DNA from: Clostridia bacterium
GTDB lineage: Bacteria; Bacillota_E; RBS10-35; JAJYVN01
NCBI GenBank assembly: GCA_027335545.1
Contig: DAHWHV010000355.1
Span: 1 to 7,350, forward strand
Length of the DNA: 7,350 nt
Direction of reading: 5' to 3'
How positions within the stretch are numbered: position 1 is the stretch's first letter; the number at the start of each line of letters is the position of its first letter. Below, piece after piece: positions 5,764 through 7,350 of the stretch. Both the position numbers and the translations under genes were made by a program. The notes under the pieces were generated by a model that searched no databases, was not told the DNA's origin, and worked only from the letters and a program-made list of their open reading frames with translations.

Positions 5764-6379
5764 GGGCCCTTTGGCGGAATCGGCGAGCGCACCTGCGGCG
5801 CGTCGGGCGGCGGCAGAGGGCATGGCTCAGGGCATGGCTCAGGGCATGGCTCAGGGCATGGCTCAGGGAATGGAAGGCGCGGAGGGCGGACCGGCGGCCC
5901 CGGGGCGGCGCGTTGCGGGCCTCAAGGACTGGACACCGGGCAGGCAGCGCCGGGCCCTGCTGGATCTGCTGCGCGCCGGCAAGACCGACGTGGAGATCGG
6001 GGCGCGCTTCGCCCTCACGCAATGGCAGGTGCGCAACCTCCGCTACCGCTTGGGCATCAAGAAGGACCGCGGCGGGCGCCTGCAGGGGGGCGCCGCGGAA
6101 CGCACGGCGCCGCCGGGCGGCGCGGAGGCCGTGGCCCGTGGGGGGCAGGCGATCGCCCAGGCACTGGCGCGCCAGGACGCCCTGGCCCGACCGGAGCCCG
6201 TCGTCCATGGGCGCGGGAGCCTCGGCGAGGGGGAGCGGATGGGGGTGCGGATCGGCGGGAGGTTCGACGCCGCGGAGGCCGGCCGCAGGCTGACGGCCCT
6301 GGGCGGACTGCTCGGCGCCTCCACGGGCCGCTACGAACTCCGCGTCTTCGTCCGCCAGGTGGGTCCGGAGCTGGACTGA
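5705..6379 (+). CDS. Unrecognised protein with Myb/SANT-like helix-turn-helix and GMAQ repeats
   Basis: Not a family I can name. From ATG 5705 (224 residues), residues 1-70 are low-complexity Ala/Gly/Met, with a duplicated MGAAMEAA / MGAVLEAA pair and four GMAQ units at about 39-54. Residues 76-122 look like a three-helix DNA-binding domain opening with DWTPGRQRR, then a turn at AGKTDVEIG and a recognition-type helix TQWQVRNLRYRLGIKK; the leading Trp and the basic third helix recall Myb/SANT or GcrA-like domains. Residues 123-178 are a Gly/Ala/Arg linker. Residues 180-220 (from VRIGGRFDAAEAGRRL to ELRVFVRQV) suggest strand-helix-strand. Codon use is consistent with a real gene (G or C mostly in third position). 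It diverges from the exporter operon and converges with the methyltransferase gene. A regulator is plausible; its targets are unknown. Confidence 0.75.
   Translation: MGAAMEAASGAGMGAVLEAAGPLAESASAPAARRAAAEGMAQGMAQGMAQGMAQGMEGAEGGPAAPGRRVAGLKDWTPGRQRRALLDLLRAGKTDVEIGARFALTQWQVRNLRYRLGIKKDRGGRLQGGAAERTAPPGGAEAVARGGQAIAQALARQDALARPEPVVHGRGSLGEGERMGVRIGGRFDAAEAGRRLTALGGLLGASTGRYELRVFVRQVGPELD
5819..5866 (+). repeat. 12-bp tandem repeat, four perfect copies, coding for GMAQ
   Basis: The unit GGCATGGCTCAG repeats four times without change and is followed by a degenerate fifth unit (5867-5878) reading GMEG. Identical codons in every copy point to recent expansion rather than old selected protein repeats. 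The period of four codons leaves the frame intact whatever the copy number. Confidence 0.9.
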
Positions 6380-6425
6380 GCCGGGCCTGCGGCCGCCGGG
6401 GACGCCCCTTCGCCCACCTCGGCGC

Positions 6426-7187
6426 TCACTCCCGTGCGAACCGTCTCCGTGACCCGCCGCCAGGGGGAGTGGGGCGGCGCGCCAAGAGCCACTCCCCCTC
6501 CCCCGCCTCCCCCGAAGCGATGCACTCCAGACCCACCCGCTCCAGGCCGCGTGCCACCTCGCGCAGCGGGAGGTAGAGGGGGGTGCGGGGCCCGCGGGAG
6601 AAGGCGACGACGGCCAGGCCCCCGGGGGCCGACACCCGGGCGATCTCCAAGAAGAAGAGCAGGGTATTGGAGAGCACCACCAGGTCGAAGGAACCCGCTG
6701 GCACCGGCAGGGCGGACGAGTCCGCCTCCGTGAAACGCAGCCGGGGCGCCCCGTCTAGGTCCACCTGCGCCGCCGCGTGCCGCCGGGCCTCGGCAAGCAT
6801 CGCCGGTGCTAGATCGAACCCCCTCACCTCGGCGTCGGGATACCGCTCGGCCAGTCCCACCGCCAGCAGCCCCGTCCCCGTGCCGATGTCGGCGATCCGC
6901 TGTGGGGCGAACCCCGCGGGCAGCCTCTCCAGGGCCGCGCGCACGGGGGCGAAGTGCTCCGAGGCGATCGTGCCGCTGATCCCGCTCCAGCGGGGGGCGG
7001 CACCGTCGAAGCGGCGGCGCACCCCGGACCGCGCGAAACGCCAGAGGCGGGGGTAGCGCGCCGCGATGGCCATCACCCGCCGCGCGGCCTGCTGCCGCCC
7101 CACCGCCGTCAGCCGCCCGCGCAGCGGCCGCGGTCGCCGGGCCTCCCCCGGGCCAGAACCGTCGCCGGGACCGCCCCCGCCGGCCAT
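6426..7187 (-). CDS. Class I SAM-dependent methyltransferase
   Basis: Cytoplasmic enzyme that would transfer a methyl group from S-adenosylmethionine to an unidentified acceptor. Numbered from ATG 7187 (253 residues): motif I IADIGTGTGLLAVGLA at about 98-113 binds SAM, the acidic residue after strand 2 is in VRGFDLAP (Asp about 125), the adenine-side acidic residue is in EADSSALP (Asp about 156), and motif FDLVVLSNTLLFF with VSAPGGLAVVAFS closes the Rossmann-like core. The rest resembles UbiE/COQ5-type small-molecule methyltransferases, a broad class that does not fix the substrate. The N-terminal 30 residues are Gly/Pro/Arg-rich and weakly supported. AGGGGAGGG lies 6 nt before ATG 7187, so I prefer it to ATG 7193, which would have the site directly abutting. 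A longer reading to 7346 would translate the 18-bp tandem repeat and is rejected. Its 3' end is 46 bp from that of the convergent HTH gene; no clear terminator is seen between. Confidence 0.9.
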   Translation of the reverse strand: MAGGGGPGDGSGPGEARRPRPLRGRLTAVGRQQAARRVMAIAARYPRLWRFARSGVRRRFDGAAPRWSGISGTIASEHFAPVRAALERLPAGFAPQRIADIGTGTGLLAVGLAERYPDAEVRGFDLAPAMLAEARRHAAAQVDLDGAPRLRFTEADSSALPVPAGSFDLVVLSNTLLFFLEIARVSAPGGLAVVAFSRGPRTPLYLPLREVARGLERVGLECIASGEAGEGEWLLARRPTPPGGGSRRRFARE

Positions 7188-7193
7188 GGCCAT

Positions 7194-7202
7194 CCCTCCC
7201 CT
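7194..7202 (-). promoter_or_regulatory. Ribosome binding site deciding the methyltransferase start
   Basis: AGGGGAGGG on the minus strand, 6 nt before ATG 7187 and directly abutting ATG 7193. Optimal spacing favours ATG 7187. Confidence 0.55.
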
Positions 7203-7220
7203 GTGCTGCCTGCAGTCTAC

Positions 7221-7350
7221 CGCACGGTCACGGCCACCGGCACGGCCGCGGCCACCGGCACGGCCGCGGCCACCGGCACGGCCGCGGCCACCGGCACGGT
7301 CACAGCCACCGGCACGGTCACAGCCACCGGGCACGGGCACGGTCACCGCC
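7221..7350. repeat. 18-bp tandem repeat, about six and a half copies, running off the window
   Basis: Units start at 7221 (17 bp, one base short), 7238, 7256, 7274, 7292 and 7310, followed by a rearranged copy to the window end. Two classes occur: CGGCACGGCCGCGGCCAC in three consecutive units and CGGCACGGTCACAGCCAC in the two after them, with a mixed first unit. The first class contains the perfect 10-bp palindrome GGCCGCGGCC. The array lies directly upstream of the methyltransferase. The minus-strand frame reading VAVTVP/VAAAVP is closed by stops at 7217-7219 and 7343-7345, so I treat the array as non-coding. Confidence 0.88.

Noticed and set aside
6380..6425. Terminator between the HTH and methyltransferase genes
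   Set aside because: Only a 4-bp GGCC/GGCC pairing and short G/C runs are visible, which is not more than expected in this base composition.
5467..6576. Plus-strand frame reading GHGS repeats across the HTH gene
   Set aside because: The 12-bp repeat gives a four-residue repeat in every frame; the frame with the HTH domain has the ribosome site and the coding-like third positions.
7194..7346. N-terminal extension of the methyltransferase through the 18-bp repeats (CDRAGG/RGRAGG units)
   Set aside because: ATG 7187 has an ideal ribosome site, and the extension is a plain translation of the tandem array.
7186..7350. A plus-strand frame from ATG 7186 through the repeats, open to the window end (Pro/Ala/Arg repeats)
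   Set aside because: It starts inside the methyltransferase start region, has no ribosome site, and all its content after the start is the array; it cannot be tested without flanking sequence.

Overview
This is a very G+C-rich window (about three quarters G+C by eye) with strong Shine-Dalgarno-like sites ahead of most genes. The separate adaptor, ATPase and permease genes recall the Gram-positive YknX/YknY/YknZ layout. I read it as chromosomal DNA of a high-G+C bacterium, perhaps a Gram-positive such as a Thermaerobacter-like Firmicute or an actinobacterium; the phylum is inference. I see no tRNA, rRNA, CRISPR array, insertion sequence or phage gene. The many long open frames opposite the real genes are artefacts of base composition.

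Layout: (1) 35-1165, plus strand, a GT4-type glycosyltransferase with an unusual nine-proline linker between its two lobes. (2) 1166-1243, a short convergent gap with a hairpin just past the permease stop. (3) 1244-5305, minus strand, a three-gene MacB/Ykn-type ABC export operon read from right to left: a membrane-fusion adaptor of about 636 residues, a spacer of about 170 bp, an ATPase, and a permease that overlaps the ATPase by four bases. (4) 5306-5704, a divergent intergenic region with an A+T-richer patch, several inverted repeats, and a 22-bp-spaced direct repeat. (5) 5705-6379, plus strand, an unrecognised DNA-binding-type protein with a Met/Gly/Ala/Gln repeat region, a Myb/SANT-like helix-turn-helix and a small C-terminal alpha/beta-looking segment. 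(6) 6426-7187, minus strand, a class I SAM-dependent methyltransferase. (7) 7221-7350, an 18-bp tandem repeat running off the window edge.

How it may work together: adaptor, ATPase and permease would form one ATP-driven export or extrusion machine for an unknown substrate (peptide, macrolide-like compound, lipid or glycolipid). The helix-turn-helix gene is divergent from the operon and shares its control region, so it could regulate it, but nothing in the sequence proves this. The glycosyltransferase and methyltransferase are neighbours in opposite orientation, with no demonstrated link to the transporter.

The most unusual points are the adaptor, which carries two complete lipoyl/coiled-coil/beta-barrel modules in one chain; the hairpin-forming 38-bp tandem repeat inside the operon; the repeat-bearing helix-turn-helix protein with candidate operators upstream; and the 18-bp repeat with two sequence classes ahead of the methyltransferase.
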